Of a stretch of DNA of 46,712 nt, positions 25,568 through 34,317 are shown one piece after another. Both the position numbers and the translations under genes were made by a program. The notes below the pieces were generated by a model that was given only the letters and a program-made list of their open reading frames with translations, was not told where the DNA came from and searched no databases. This DNA comes from Lujinxingia vulgaris (GTDB taxonomy: Bacteria > Myxococcota_A > Bradymonadia > Bradymonadales > Bradymonadaceae), in NCBI RefSeq assembly GCF_007997005.1, contig NZ_VOSL01000038.1, positions 1 to 46,712 on the forward strand, given 5' to 3'. Position 1 is the stretch's first letter. Each line of letters starts with the position of its first letter.

Positions 25568-27444
25568 TGTCCCTCCTCAGAGACGGCTGCCTGTTCAACG
25601 ACGACTCTCAGATGAAGCGCAACCTCATGTGAATACTTCAACTTCAATTGGACTTCCGAAAGGGGCTCGTTAAGGACAGCGAACTTCTCTCTAGACAACA
25701 ATTTGCCTGCCGACGAATACCAACCAAGGACCTCGATCTCTCCCATTGTGAGTAGTTCCGCGGCTCTCCCACCACCGGCCATGGCAAATCCGAGGTCAGC
25801 AATGAGTTTGTCCCCGGGACGACAGGCTCCTTCGAGCGCTATCTTCCACGTGGAAGTCACAGCCGTGCTATTGTCACGTGTGAGAGTCAAGAGTGTTGGT
25901 GAGAGTCCGCGAGCGGACTTTTTCGACCGAGATCTTGCGCCTCTCATCGAACTCGTCGTTAAACGCCGGCCTCCCTCGGCTCCAACGACAGTGAGAAGGC
26001 TTTTGCCCAGGGAACGGGCGAGACGACCAAGCCCACCACCGTCGACATGTTCTGTTTTTGTATTTTGCACAGATCCTGCGAAAGCGTCCCGACTTCGCGA
26101 CTTGATGTTTCGAAGCGCAACCCGAACGAAAGTCTGGCCCCATCCTTTCGGTAGCGATTCCGGAGACCAGTCGTCATGGGCAGGGGGTTCGGAATCAGCA
26201 AACGCTTTCTCCACCTGCTTATTATCAGAGCAGATAAACACGCCCCCCCATTCGACTTCCGGGTCTGGATGCGCTGCGCAAGGCAGATATGTGACCACAA
26301 GCTCAGCCGGACGCATTAGTGCCACATGATGTGACGCCTTGCGAAACCGAGGGCTGAGACCCGCCAGGCGCGATGATACGGGGCCACTTTTTAAGGAGAG
26401 CCGTCCGAGAAACTTTTTCGGCTTTCTGCAACGGATATCCTCTGCCTCACCGGCTTTGAGCACGCGCATTGCTTCAACATACAGGTGAAGTGGTGCTACT
26501 CGCTCCGGTGGGAAGACGGGGTAGTTGATGCCATCGGACGAGATCTGAAAGCGCATAGGCGGTGGTTCGCCGCCATCGCTGATCATCTTCGGCCAAAAGT
26601 TCCATAGTAGGTATTCATGGACCTGTTGATGAACTGGGATGCCGCTAAACTCAGCATCTTCCGTCTCGACATCCTCTTCATCATCTCCGAATCGAGGCGC
26701 GAGTATCATCAGAGTCGTTCCGGTGCGGTCGGGTCCGCGTTCCGGTAGCCCAAGCGCCGCGGCGATTCGTTCGGCCTCTTGCCCTGTGACTGGTCCCCCC
26801 TCCTTCGTGCCCCACCAATGGCGACCAGTGTAACGACCTTTATGGGGGCCATCCTCAATATCATGGGGGTCCCCCAAATTATGTGCGGTGAAGCGCCGCT
26901 CCTGATCTTCTACGGGATATGTGTCGATCAAGATCGTGTGACATTTGCTGAAACGATACAGGGAGGACTTCCCGTAGCCGTAGGTTCCTCCTCCAAGTTC
27001 GGTGTCGCGCGGTGAACCGAGGTTTCGAATGAAGTCGACGTAGTCCGTGCATCTGTCACCCGGGGGCACGCGCGGGTCCACAGGCCCACCAAGCCCGACG
27101 GTTCCATAATCGGAAATCTCCATCACCTGCAGGCTGGTCCCGCTAAGTACATCGGAAATCATCGGATGGCTTCGCTCTTTGGGAGGAAGCTCGCGAAAGA
27201 CCTCCTCACGCAGAAAAGCAAACTCTTCTACACTCAACGTACGAATGCGTACGTGAAACTCTGGCCTCATTAAGGGCTTTAAGGGTTCTTCTAACGTTTC
27301 AACTCGCGCATCCCAGGCATTCTGCACGGTTTCGCGAATCACAAGCTCCAGAGGAGGCATTTTGGGCTTTCCGAGGAGGCGACTGACCCCGGAAGCAGAC
27401 ATCGAACCATGTTGAGAATAGCCTTCGCTTTCACAATACATCAT
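25564..27444 (-). CDS. GHKL-type ATPase (MORC/MutL-like) of the defence operon
   Basis: A 626-residue protein with a GHKL ATPase fold at the N terminus. Seen: N box VIRETVQNAWDAR (Glu, Asn and Asp of the Mg-ATP site), G1 box EISDYGTVGLGG, and glycine-rich lid GGGTYGYGKSSLYRFSKC. Further downstream is a TGTTLMILAPRF strand of the kind that closes the fold. About 350 residues follow without a recognised domain. Such ATPases (prokaryotic MORCs and paraMORCs) were linked to restriction systems with SF2 helicases and endonucleases by Iyer, Abhiman and Aravind. The ATGATG at 27444 is preferred to ATG 27459 because GGAAGGA is 6 nt upstream and the start overlaps the previous stop by 4 nt. It probably acts as an ATP-gated DNA clamp. 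Confidence 0.85.
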   Translation of the reverse strand: MMYCESEGYSQHGSMSASGVSRLLGKPKMPPLELVIRETVQNAWDARVETLEEPLKPLMRPEFHVRIRTLSVEEFAFLREEVFRELPPKERSHPMISDVLSGTSLQVMEISDYGTVGLGGPVDPRVPPGDRCTDYVDFIRNLGSPRDTELGGGTYGYGKSSLYRFSKCHTILIDTYPVEDQERRFTAHNLGDPHDIEDGPHKGRYTGRHWWGTKEGGPVTGQEAERIAAALGLPERGPDRTGTTLMILAPRFGDDEEDVETEDAEFSGIPVHQQVHEYLLWNFWPKMISDGGEPPPMRFQISSDGINYPVFPPERVAPLHLYVEAMRVLKAGEAEDIRCRKPKKFLGRLSLKSGPVSSRLAGLSPRFRKASHHVALMRPAELVVTYLPCAAHPDPEVEWGGVFICSDNKQVEKAFADSEPPAHDDWSPESLPKGWGQTFVRVALRNIKSRSRDAFAGSVQNTKTEHVDGGGLGRLARSLGKSLLTVVGAEGGRRLTTSSMRGARSRSKKSARGLSPTLLTLTRDNSTAVTSTWKIALEGACRPGDKLIADLGFAMAGGGRAAELLTMGEIEVLGWYSSAGKLLSREKFAVLNEPLSEVQLKLKYSHEVALHLRVVVEQAAVSEEGQ

Positions 27445-28418
27445 CGAAAGTCCTTCCATAAATTATCAAGCGCATCGTCGGTGAGTTTCCAATCGCTAAG
27501 GTGGTCCAGGTTTAGCGAGTACTTGACCTTGGATACTGACGCCGGAAACTCCGCAGCCGCGGCGACACGTAATCGGGGGGTCGACTCGTCAATGCGATAG
27601 ACTCGAAGACCGAACAGTGAGTAGGAATTCTCTTCGCCAGATTTTGCCATCTGCTTAAGTTTTTCTATCGCTTCCGGCTGCGCTGGGGCCCCAGTCGGCA
27701 GGCTCTTAAGGACCGATTGAGCAAGTTTCCTGACGGTAATTTTGCCTTCGGGATCCGCCTCCAGCGTAACGACAGCGAGCCATAGATCACCGTCCTTCTG
27801 TACAGGCTCCAGTTGCTCCAGGGAGCTAATCTCAACTGAACTATGCGGACGAAGTCCAGTTTTTACCTCCAGAGCTTTGCGACCACTCCGAAAGTCGTGG
27901 CGACCCTGAGCGGGGCCGGTCCACTGCTCGAGAGCGCCCGGATTGTAATCTAGAAGCCATCGCAAGATATACAGTTCGCCGACATTCCCGAGATTTCGTG
28001 CATGCTTGCGCCCGCCAGTCATCCCCAAAAGGTCAACAAACTCCTGAATGGTTCGGTCCACGGCAGCCGCGCCAGGGAGCGTCCTTCGATGACCAATCAG
28101 ATGTATGATGAATTGTTCGAACAGGTCTTCTAATTCGGCCTGTTCACATCGCAGCTCAACAACGCGTTGGTTGTTGCCTTTAATGGAGAAAGTCTCCAAC
28201 TGGATCGTCACGGCGCTATCATTCCCGAGTTGGGAGGCTGGAGGTGCCTCCTGTTCGTCAAGACCGACAAGAAGCCTGCGGGCACCGCCGTCGGTAAGAG
28301 ATAACCAGACGTTCAACTCTTCTTCCGCAGCAGCAATCGCAATCTCGTGAGTATTGTCTGAAGTCTTCGCGCGAAGCTGCGTCCACTTCAGCTGAAACTT
28401 CTTTGAAAGTTCACTCAT
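27441..28418 (-). CDS. PD-(D/E)XK-fold endonuclease-like protein of the defence operon
   Basis: A 325-residue protein with a C-terminal restriction-endonuclease-like core. Seen: NVGELYILRWLLDY (helix with the first acidic residue), GRHDFRSG (active-site Asp) and KALEVKTGLRPHSS (Glu-x-Lys). This matches the pattern seen in the 'PD-(D/E)XK motif protein' group (DUF4420). The N-terminal 130 residues are predicted alpha/beta and contain SIKGNNQRVVELRCEQAELE. It is likely the DNA-cleaving subunit of the Z1/GHKL system. The start is chosen at ATG 28418 (AGGA 5 nt upstream, 8-nt overlap with the Z1 gene stop); ATG 28424 is an alternative. The next gene overlaps by 4 nt. Confidence 0.82.
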   Translation of the reverse strand: MSELSKKFQLKWTQLRAKTSDNTHEIAIAAAEEELNVWLSLTDGGARRLLVGLDEQEAPPASQLGNDSAVTIQLETFSIKGNNQRVVELRCEQAELEDLFEQFIIHLIGHRRTLPGAAAVDRTIQEFVDLLGMTGGRKHARNLGNVGELYILRWLLDYNPGALEQWTGPAQGRHDFRSGRKALEVKTGLRPHSSVEISSLEQLEPVQKDGDLWLAVVTLEADPEGKITVRKLAQSVLKSLPTGAPAQPEAIEKLKQMAKSGEENSYSLFGLRVYRIDESTPRLRVAAAAEFPASVSKVKYSLNLDHLSDWKLTDDALDNLWKDFR

Positions 28419-31107
28419 TATCATCCTCATACTCCTCAAAGTCGTCTTCTTCTATTTCTGGCAGGGCGACCTCTACATATACTTCGGCGCCGTGTTCCTT
28501 CAGATCTGGGAATATAATCCCCAGGCCAATCACCGGAGAGTTGGCGTTAAGATTTTTAAATTTTCCAGAATCAGACTTCGGTGTAGAGTCCGGGTCAATA
28601 ATGTAAAGCACAAGCATCGGAACCGGGTGCTCGAACGCATCCTGTCGTTTCTGTTTGTATGCATTCCAGCTGCGCCGTCGATCAGTCATTTTCGGTGTAT
28701 CACTGTCAAGTGCCTTCACGTCGAGAAATACATCCGTTTTCGACATCAACGATTTGATGTCGACGCCTTCTCCATCGGCCAGCTTCGAGAAAGCAGCGCG
28801 ATTCACCATACGCGTCCCCTCCAGAGCGCCTTTCCCCTGTGTATATACTTTGCCTTTCTTGGGCTCAGCGATCGCGACATTCCATGTGTTAATGCCGCGC
28901 TTTGCTAATTTGGAAATAAACTCGTCGAGTTGTTCGCGATGGAACTCGTCGTGGTGCTCGTGCACCTCGTAGTTGTTCAGGAATTTCTGAATTTTTGTCA
29001 CCGGTACATTTAGCCAGACGCGTCCAGAAGCTACATCGACTGGGCTGTCCAACTCATTCAGCAGCTCCACAGTGGCGGCACGATTCGAAGCCAAAAATGC
29101 TTCATTTTTGTGATGGAATCGACGGGTCTGAATATGCTGGTTCGACCACGACAAACGGACCTTCCGGACGCTTCGCATCTTGCCTCGAGCCGTAATCATC
29201 ATCCCCGGGATCTGACGAATACGAACCGCGAAGTCCAGGGGGGTCTTCTTCTCATTACCCTGGGGGTCTACGTAGGAAGCAATGTCTTCGCGGATTTCAG
29301 CCTCCACGGTCGCCAGTTTTTGAAATCGGTCGATAATGGATTGAGGCATCCATATACGCTGTAGGTCTTCGTAGCCCTTGCGGTAACCAAACCAGCGCCC
29401 CATCTGCATCAATGTATCGTACTGCTTCGTGGGTCGGAGAAAGTAGCTCGCCGTCAGTCCTTCAATTGTTAATCCGCGGGCAAGGACGACGCCTCCAACG
29501 ACCAGATAGCGACGACCGAATGGGCGACCTTCACTATTCGGTATGACTTCAAAGTCTAACCGGTTGTCGCTCTGGCCGTTCTCAATGATGATCTCCAGAG
29601 CTCCAGGCTCATTGGCTCTTTCGAGCAATTCAGAAACACGAGCGACGACCTTCTCGAAGGGAAACCGGGCGTTTTTGAACTCATGAGCCGGTACGGCGTC
29701 GATTTCCTGCTCGTAGAGTTCTCGCCACCGCGCAAGCAACTGTTCATCATCTCGCACTAAAGCCTGGCGGATCGATTCGATCTCATTCTGTACCTTTTGG
29801 GCAACCAGGCGATGCGCTTCAACTCGAATCGCGGTATGTATGAGCATGGAGCTATGTTCAGACTCCTGTCCCCGTAGTTCGCGGACGGCCGTTGCCATAA
29901 GGAACCAGTCCAGTGATCGTCGGAAATGCGTCGTAAGCGCCAGCGTATCCCAGACATCACGCAGTCTTTCTCCCTTCTTTTTTTTCGGAGGTGAGAGGAA
30001 TTTAGCATCGTTCTCAGGAACGATTCGGATCACGTTCATTCCTTCGGCCCCAGGCTCGTCGAGCTCCTCAGCATCTATAAGCCCCTGGCCAAAGAGGCGG
30101 TCCGTTCCGAAATACGCCTTTGGAGACTGTAAGGAGAGAATGAAGTCTCGCGGATACAGGTCCTCGGGTTTCGTCGGGTCCACGCTTGGATCAATCAATA
30201 CATTCGCAAACGGGGTCGCCGTGTATCCAACATAGGCGTGACGCGGCATAAGAGCGAGCATCTCCCGAATAGCTTGATTGATCGCTGTAATGCCATCGTC
30301 GCGATTCGAAGCATTGACACTGGCATGGTCACACTCGTCATCGATCACCAACACGTTGAAGGACTCTTTGTGGCCACTGTGAGTTTCCTTGAAACGCTTC
30401 TTTAGCTTCTTCAGCACCGCAAGGTTCTTTTTGACGATTGCGATTCGGACGATGCCCGGCTTGAGGGGCTTGAAGCCCTCTTCCCGACTATCGTCGAAAT
30501 CACCATCATTCGTGGTCAGTCGATCCCAATAATGCCGGTTATGTTTATAAAGGTCCGCCTCGAAGCGCGACTGAGTCTGGTAGCGAAGTACATTGGTCAA
30601 GCCCGCAAGGATAAGTACGAAATTCCAACCTCTGTCCGCCGCCCGGGCGATCACGCCCATCATGTTTGCGGTCTTCCCACTCTGGACATAGCCAAGCACC
30701 AGGCCTCGGCCTTGAAAGTTGCTTTCCGACCGGGGATCGGGCAGGCGAGTTACTATTTGCTGGGTTGCGTTCTCCAGTCCCTTGACTGTGTTGGCGTCCC
30801 AACCTTTATTTTTCAAGAGATGCTGTTTATAAGCATTCCAGTGCTGCGCCATGCTAATGGGTGGAAGCGGACCAAGAGGTATGGGCTCCCCAATGACGAA
30901 AATCTCTCCCACTTCCTCTCGAATCTTTTCGACAGCTTCCGTTGCAAGGACGTTGATTTTCTGCGCCTGTTCTGGAGTGACCGGTGTGAACTGATTGGTG
31001 AGAAACTCTGAAACGACTTTTTTTGCACAGTAGTAATAGTCTGGCTCCGATTTGGCGACGGAGTAGTCTTCAATTTTTTCTTTTAGGAAATCGACTGAAA
31101 TTGCCAT
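28411..31107 (-). CDS. Z1-domain superfamily 2 helicase-like ATPase
   Basis: An 898-residue protein of the Z1 family, first gene of the minus-strand defence operon. Seen: Walker A LVLGYVQSGKTANMM near residue 150, Walker B VLVIDDECDHAS near 255, motif III YVGYTATPFANV near 290. The second lobe has VVGGVVLARGLTIEGLTA and motif VI LMQMGRWFGYR near 595. It is the length of known Z1 proteins. Z1 helicases are recurrent members of restriction-type systems with MORC-like ATPases and PD-(D/E)XK nucleases. ATG 31107 is chosen since AGAGGA is 3 nt upstream; a longer frame to 31152 has no such signal. It probably couples ATP hydrolysis to DNA translocation toward the nuclease subunit. The GC is well below that of the flanks. 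Confidence 0.9.
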   Translation of the reverse strand: MAISVDFLKEKIEDYSVAKSEPDYYYCAKKVVSEFLTNQFTPVTPEQAQKINVLATEAVEKIREEVGEIFVIGEPIPLGPLPPISMAQHWNAYKQHLLKNKGWDANTVKGLENATQQIVTRLPDPRSESNFQGRGLVLGYVQSGKTANMMGVIARAADRGWNFVLILAGLTNVLRYQTQSRFEADLYKHNRHYWDRLTTNDGDFDDSREEGFKPLKPGIVRIAIVKKNLAVLKKLKKRFKETHSGHKESFNVLVIDDECDHASVNASNRDDGITAINQAIREMLALMPRHAYVGYTATPFANVLIDPSVDPTKPEDLYPRDFILSLQSPKAYFGTDRLFGQGLIDAEELDEPGAEGMNVIRIVPENDAKFLSPPKKKKGERLRDVWDTLALTTHFRRSLDWFLMATAVRELRGQESEHSSMLIHTAIRVEAHRLVAQKVQNEIESIRQALVRDDEQLLARWRELYEQEIDAVPAHEFKNARFPFEKVVARVSELLERANEPGALEIIIENGQSDNRLDFEVIPNSEGRPFGRRYLVVGGVVLARGLTIEGLTASYFLRPTKQYDTLMQMGRWFGYRKGYEDLQRIWMPQSIIDRFQKLATVEAEIREDIASYVDPQGNEKKTPLDFAVRIRQIPGMMITARGKMRSVRKVRLSWSNQHIQTRRFHHKNEAFLASNRAATVELLNELDSPVDVASGRVWLNVPVTKIQKFLNNYEVHEHHDEFHREQLDEFISKLAKRGINTWNVAIAEPKKGKVYTQGKGALEGTRMVNRAAFSKLADGEGVDIKSLMSKTDVFLDVKALDSDTPKMTDRRRSWNAYKQKRQDAFEHPVPMLVLYIIDPDSTPKSDSGKFKNLNANSPVIGLGIIFPDLKEHGAEVYVEVALPEIEEDDFEEYEDDNE

Positions 31108-31664
31108 AAGTCCTCTTGGTGTACATGTGTTGTCGCTGGCCCGTGTTGGCAAGGCGTTTCTGTTTTTCGTGCCTGAATTAACTAAGGATTTCGTTCAGTA
31201 AGCTGTTGAAACTGTGTTGCAGCTAGAAAGCCCGTCTCGTCGTAAGGGGCCTGTTGAAATCTTGCCGGCAGTCACATGAAATGCTCACGTGCGTGTCGTT
31301 TCGTTCAAGCAAGTATCCTGTCTGTTTAGAGCTTGAGTAGATTCCCCGTCAAAATTTGAGCGGTAGCGAAATGTGTCGCATTGTAGCGTTATTGGTTAAG
31401 TTGAGCAAGTGTCGAATTCGAAAGGCAATATGTCGCGCGGAGGGCCGCATCGCGGGTCCTAATCCACATTAGGTAGATTAGATTGTCTAGCGGGCGTTTA
31501 GTGCCGTTTCGATCAAAAGTCGTTTTTTTTACTCCCGCGCTGCTTAAACGCTGATGGCCTCTCGAATAGCTGCGGTCAAAATAACCAGGCGCGAATTTTA
31601 AGCTCCCCACCGGCGCACCCCGCACCACCACCTTCCACCACCTCGCTAGCCAGGCCGCCTCGCA
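31108..31664. other. AT-richer intergenic region, island boundary
   Basis: About 560 nt without a supported gene. It should hold the promoter of the Z1 operon. A hairpin CCTAAT-CCAC-ATTAGG lies at 31458-31473 and a T8 run at about 31523. No tRNA, integrase site or direct repeat was recognised. GC rises sharply after about 31600, so the boundary of the acquired island probably lies here. Confidence 0.5.
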
Positions 31665-32540
31665 CTAACCCCCACCCCCATGCACCCGCCGCCACTCCCC
31701 CGGACTCACCTGATGCGCCTCCCTGAACACCCGGTGGAAGTACGACGCGCTCGAATACCCCACACGCTCCGCGATGATCTCCACATGCTCATCGCTGTGG
31801 AGCAGGAGCTGGCGGGCTCGCGAGAGTCGGGCGCGCGTTAACCACTCCATGACCGTGGCGCCGGTGTGCTCGCGAACCAGTGTTGTTAAATACGCGGGGG
31901 ATTTGCCCATCGCCCGCGCGACCTCTTTTAAGGAGATCGGCTCGCAGGCGTGACGCTCGATGTAGGTCAGGGTCTCGGTGACCAGGGGTGGGGTGCTGTC
32001 GGGGCCGGGGAGGGCGGCGCCGGGGGCGGCGCGCTGGACCTCGGCCATCAGCTGGGTCAGAAGCCCCCGGGTGGCGAGCTCAAGGTGGGGGCGGCGCGTG
32101 CGGAGCTCCTCGTCCAGGGTGGTGAAGAGGTCGACGAGGCGATCGAGGCGGTCGGGGGCGACGCGGCGCACCGGGCAGGCGCCGGCGGCGACCTCGTCGA
32201 AGGGGGAGGTCTCGAGGGCGTCGGGGTGGAGGGCCAGGCAGCTCGGGCAGATGGCCATCATCCACACGTCCTCCGGTCCCGGGTGGGGCTCGGCGCTGGA
32301 GGGCGGGCCGTGCGGGGCGCCGGGTGGCACCAGCAGGAGCTCGCCAGGACCCACCCGATAGCTCGCCCCCTGCCAGAGCTGCAGCTCGCCGGCGAGCACC
32401 AGGCTCAGGCTGGCGTGGTCATGGACGACGCGGGTGTCGGCGGGGTGAGGGGTGCCCCGGCCCGGGCCCTGGCGGTGATTCACGACCAGCGTCTGGTGGC
32501 CTTCGAGCGCGGAGCGCAACACGGGCTTTCGGGGGGGCAT
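31665..32540 (-). CDS. AraC-family transcriptional regulator
   Basis: A 291-residue regulator with a cupin-type N-terminal sensor (VVHDHASLSLVLAGELQLWQ, GPGELLLVPPGAPHG) and a C-terminal double helix-turn-helix. The first helix-turn-helix region is ISLKEVARAMGKSPAYLTTL, the second EIIAERVGYSSASYFHRVF, then the typical SPGEWRR. The sensor half also has two cysteines (CPSCLALH), possibly a metal or redox site. ATG 32540 is chosen over 32558 because GAGG lies 7 nt upstream. It is downstream of, and co-oriented with, the flavoprotein gene (39 nt between them), so it may control that gene or respond to its metabolic effect. The ligand is unknown. Confidence 0.88.
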   Translation of the reverse strand: MPPRKPVLRSALEGHQTLVVNHRQGPGRGTPHPADTRVVHDHASLSLVLAGELQLWQGASYRVGPGELLLVPPGAPHGPPSSAEPHPGPEDVWMMAICPSCLALHPDALETSPFDEVAAGACPVRRVAPDRLDRLVDLFTTLDEELRTRRPHLELATRGLLTQLMAEVQRAAPGAALPGPDSTPPLVTETLTYIERHACEPISLKEVARAMGKSPAYLTTLVREHTGATVMEWLTRARLSRARQLLLHSDEHVEIIAERVGYSSASYFHRVFREAHQVSPGEWRRVHGGGG

Positions 32541-32579
32541 CGTCAAACCTCGGGGCATGGGGGCACGGGGCCGCGTGGT

Positions 32580-33491
32580 TCAGTGGGCGGGCATGGCCAG
32601 GGTCATGATGATCGCGGCGGCGGCGCGGGCGCCGGAGGCCGCGCTCTCGAGCACCTGCTGAAAGCCCGTGGTGATGTCGCCTGCGGCCCAGAGCATCGGG
32701 AGCGGGGTGCGTTGCATCATGTCGACCTCGACGTACTCCACGTGATCGCCTTTCAGCGGGAGCTTGAGCGTGTGGATGAGCTCGTGGTGGCGCTGCCCGA
32801 GTTTGACAAACATGGCGCTGCGCGCAACCCGGGTGCCGTTTTCGAGAACAATGGTCTCCAGCGCGCCATTCGCCCCTTCCAGCCCCACGATCGGGCTCGG
32901 GCAGAAGGGAATCTTCAGCTCCTTAAGCAGCGCTTCGGTCTCCGCCTCAAAGGGCTCGCCATGCGAGAGCACGATCACGTCGTCGGTCCAGTTCTTGAGC
33001 ATCGGGCCCATGTGGCGCGCGTAGTCGTTGCCGCCGACGGCGGCCACCGGGTGATCGCGCACCTCCCAGCCGTGGCAAAAGGGGCAGTGGTGAATGCTTT
33101 TCGCCCAGCGCTCGGCGTAGCCCGGGATCTCCGGATGAACATCCACCACGCCCACCGCCAGCAGCACCGCGCGAGCCTTCAGCGTCTGGCCATCGTCGGT
33201 GCGCGCTCGCCAGTGGTGATCCTCAAACACAAGGTCCTCGACGTAGGCCTGGCGATGCTCGATGGTCGGAAACTCCCGCAGGTCCTCCCAGGCCAGCTCC
33301 CGAAACCCCACCGGAGCAACACCCTCCCGCGTCAAAAAATTGTGCACTCCGCTCGACGGCGCGTGCCGGGGCTCGCCGGCGTCCACCACCAGCGCACGCC
33401 TTCGCGCGCGGCCCAGGTAGAGCGCGGCGCTCAAGCCCGCCGGGCCGCCGCCGATGATCAGAACGTCCAGATTGTTTTCAGTCATGCTCAT
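32580..33491 (-). CDS. Thioredoxin-reductase-like FAD/NAD(P)-dependent oxidoreductase
   Basis: A 303-residue flavoprotein. Seen: FAD-binding DVLIIGGGPAGLSAALYLG near residues 9-27, redox pair HHCPFCHGWE near 145, NAD(P)-binding region PVAAVGGNDYA near 160, and the C-terminal FAD motif MLWAAGDITTGFQQV. The CxxC between the two nucleotide-binding domains is as in thioredoxin reductase (low molecular weight type). This shorter, divergent group often reduces other small disulfides or unknown partners. GGAG lies 5 nt before ATG 33491. The gene is followed directly by the AraC regulator. Confidence 0.88.
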   Translation of the reverse strand: MSMTENNLDVLIIGGGPAGLSAALYLGRARRRALVVDAGEPRHAPSSGVHNFLTREGVAPVGFRELAWEDLREFPTIEHRQAYVEDLVFEDHHWRARTDDGQTLKARAVLLAVGVVDVHPEIPGYAERWAKSIHHCPFCHGWEVRDHPVAAVGGNDYARHMGPMLKNWTDDVIVLSHGEPFEAETEALLKELKIPFCPSPIVGLEGANGALETIVLENGTRVARSAMFVKLGQRHHELIHTLKLPLKGDHVEYVEVDMMQRTPLPMLWAAGDITTGFQQVLESAASGARAAAAIIMTLAMPAH

Positions 33492-34317
33492 AAAGACTCC
33501 GCCGGAAGGGGTTCGGGCCGATCAGGCCGCTATGCCCTGGGAGGCGGGGATCGCCTCCCTCATAGAAAGTAACGAGGCGCTGGAGGCGTCTGTAGAGCAG
33601 ATCTTTGGCTGGAAGTGCTCAATTTTTCTGTTCAGCGGAGGGGAGGCGACGTGCCGGAGGGGAGGCGTGGTGGACAGGGGGAGGGCAGTTTGGTGTCGAG
33701 TGGGCGATCGGCCAGTCTGCATGCGCTTTATCGACCCTCTTTCAATTTGAAATTTTGATTGCGAAGCGTTCGGAACACGTGTTGGTGGGCGCGGTGAGGG
33801 TTGCGAAGGCTTCGCGACCTACCGGGGGACGTGGCGAGTCGTCGCGAAGCGTTGAGGGAGGCGCCGGGAGGAGAGGACGGGATTGTGAAGCGTTAAGCGA
33901 GGGGCCTGCGCGTTGAACTCCTGTCTCGAGACGCTTCGCGGCGTGTTTTCCAGATTCAGGGAGGGGCGCGAAGGCTTCCGGGAGTTGAGGGGCGTCAAAA
34001 AGCGCGCGGCGAAGTCTGTGTCGAGCGTGTCGGGCCGCTGAGAAGCGGGGCGAAGCCTTCGCCGGGGCCGGTGGGCCGGGAGGGGCGGCATCGAAGGCTA
34101 AAACGTGGGCATTTCAGCGGCGAGAGGGGGCGAACATGGCGTTCGCAGCATGGTGAGCGCGCGTCCTGCGTGCTGGCGAGGTCGGATGGTGGGTTGCAAC
34201 AACGAAAAATCTGGGGCTAGAGTCTGCGTATCAACAACAATCTGTCCTCGAAGTCGGGGGCCGGGCTCGACTGGCGAGCCGGGTTGTCCGGGGGGCCGTA
34301 GAACCGTGAGGTTTGGT
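33492..34317. other. Gene-free region with iterated GCGAAG-type motif
   Basis: About 825 nt without a convincing gene on either strand. From about 33761 to 34063 the motif GCGAAGCGTT or GCGAAGGCTTCGC recurs: 33761, 33803 (palindrome GCGAAGGCTTCGC), 33844, 33885 (GTGAAGCGTT), 33931 (inverted), 33968, and 34049-34063 (palindrome GGCGAAGCCTTCGCC). A 6-bp hairpin GGCTCG-ACTGG-CGAGCC is near 34265. The role of the motifs is unknown. Confidence 0.55.

Noticed and set aside
31389-31631. Minus-strand 80-codon frame in the island boundary
   Set aside because: No ribosome binding site, no familiar sequence, ends in low-complexity DNA.
31108-31664. Looked for a tRNA or att site as an insertion point of the defence island
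   Set aside because: No cloverleaf, no TTCRA-type arm, no direct repeat matching the other boundary near 20.2-20.3 kb could be seen.
31950-33572. Plus-strand open frame of 540 codons
   Set aside because: Antisense of the AraC regulator and flavoprotein, a GC-rich frame artefact.
33761-34063. GCGAAG repeats considered as a CRISPR array
   Set aside because: Units are short, in both orientations and irregularly spaced, with no cas genes.
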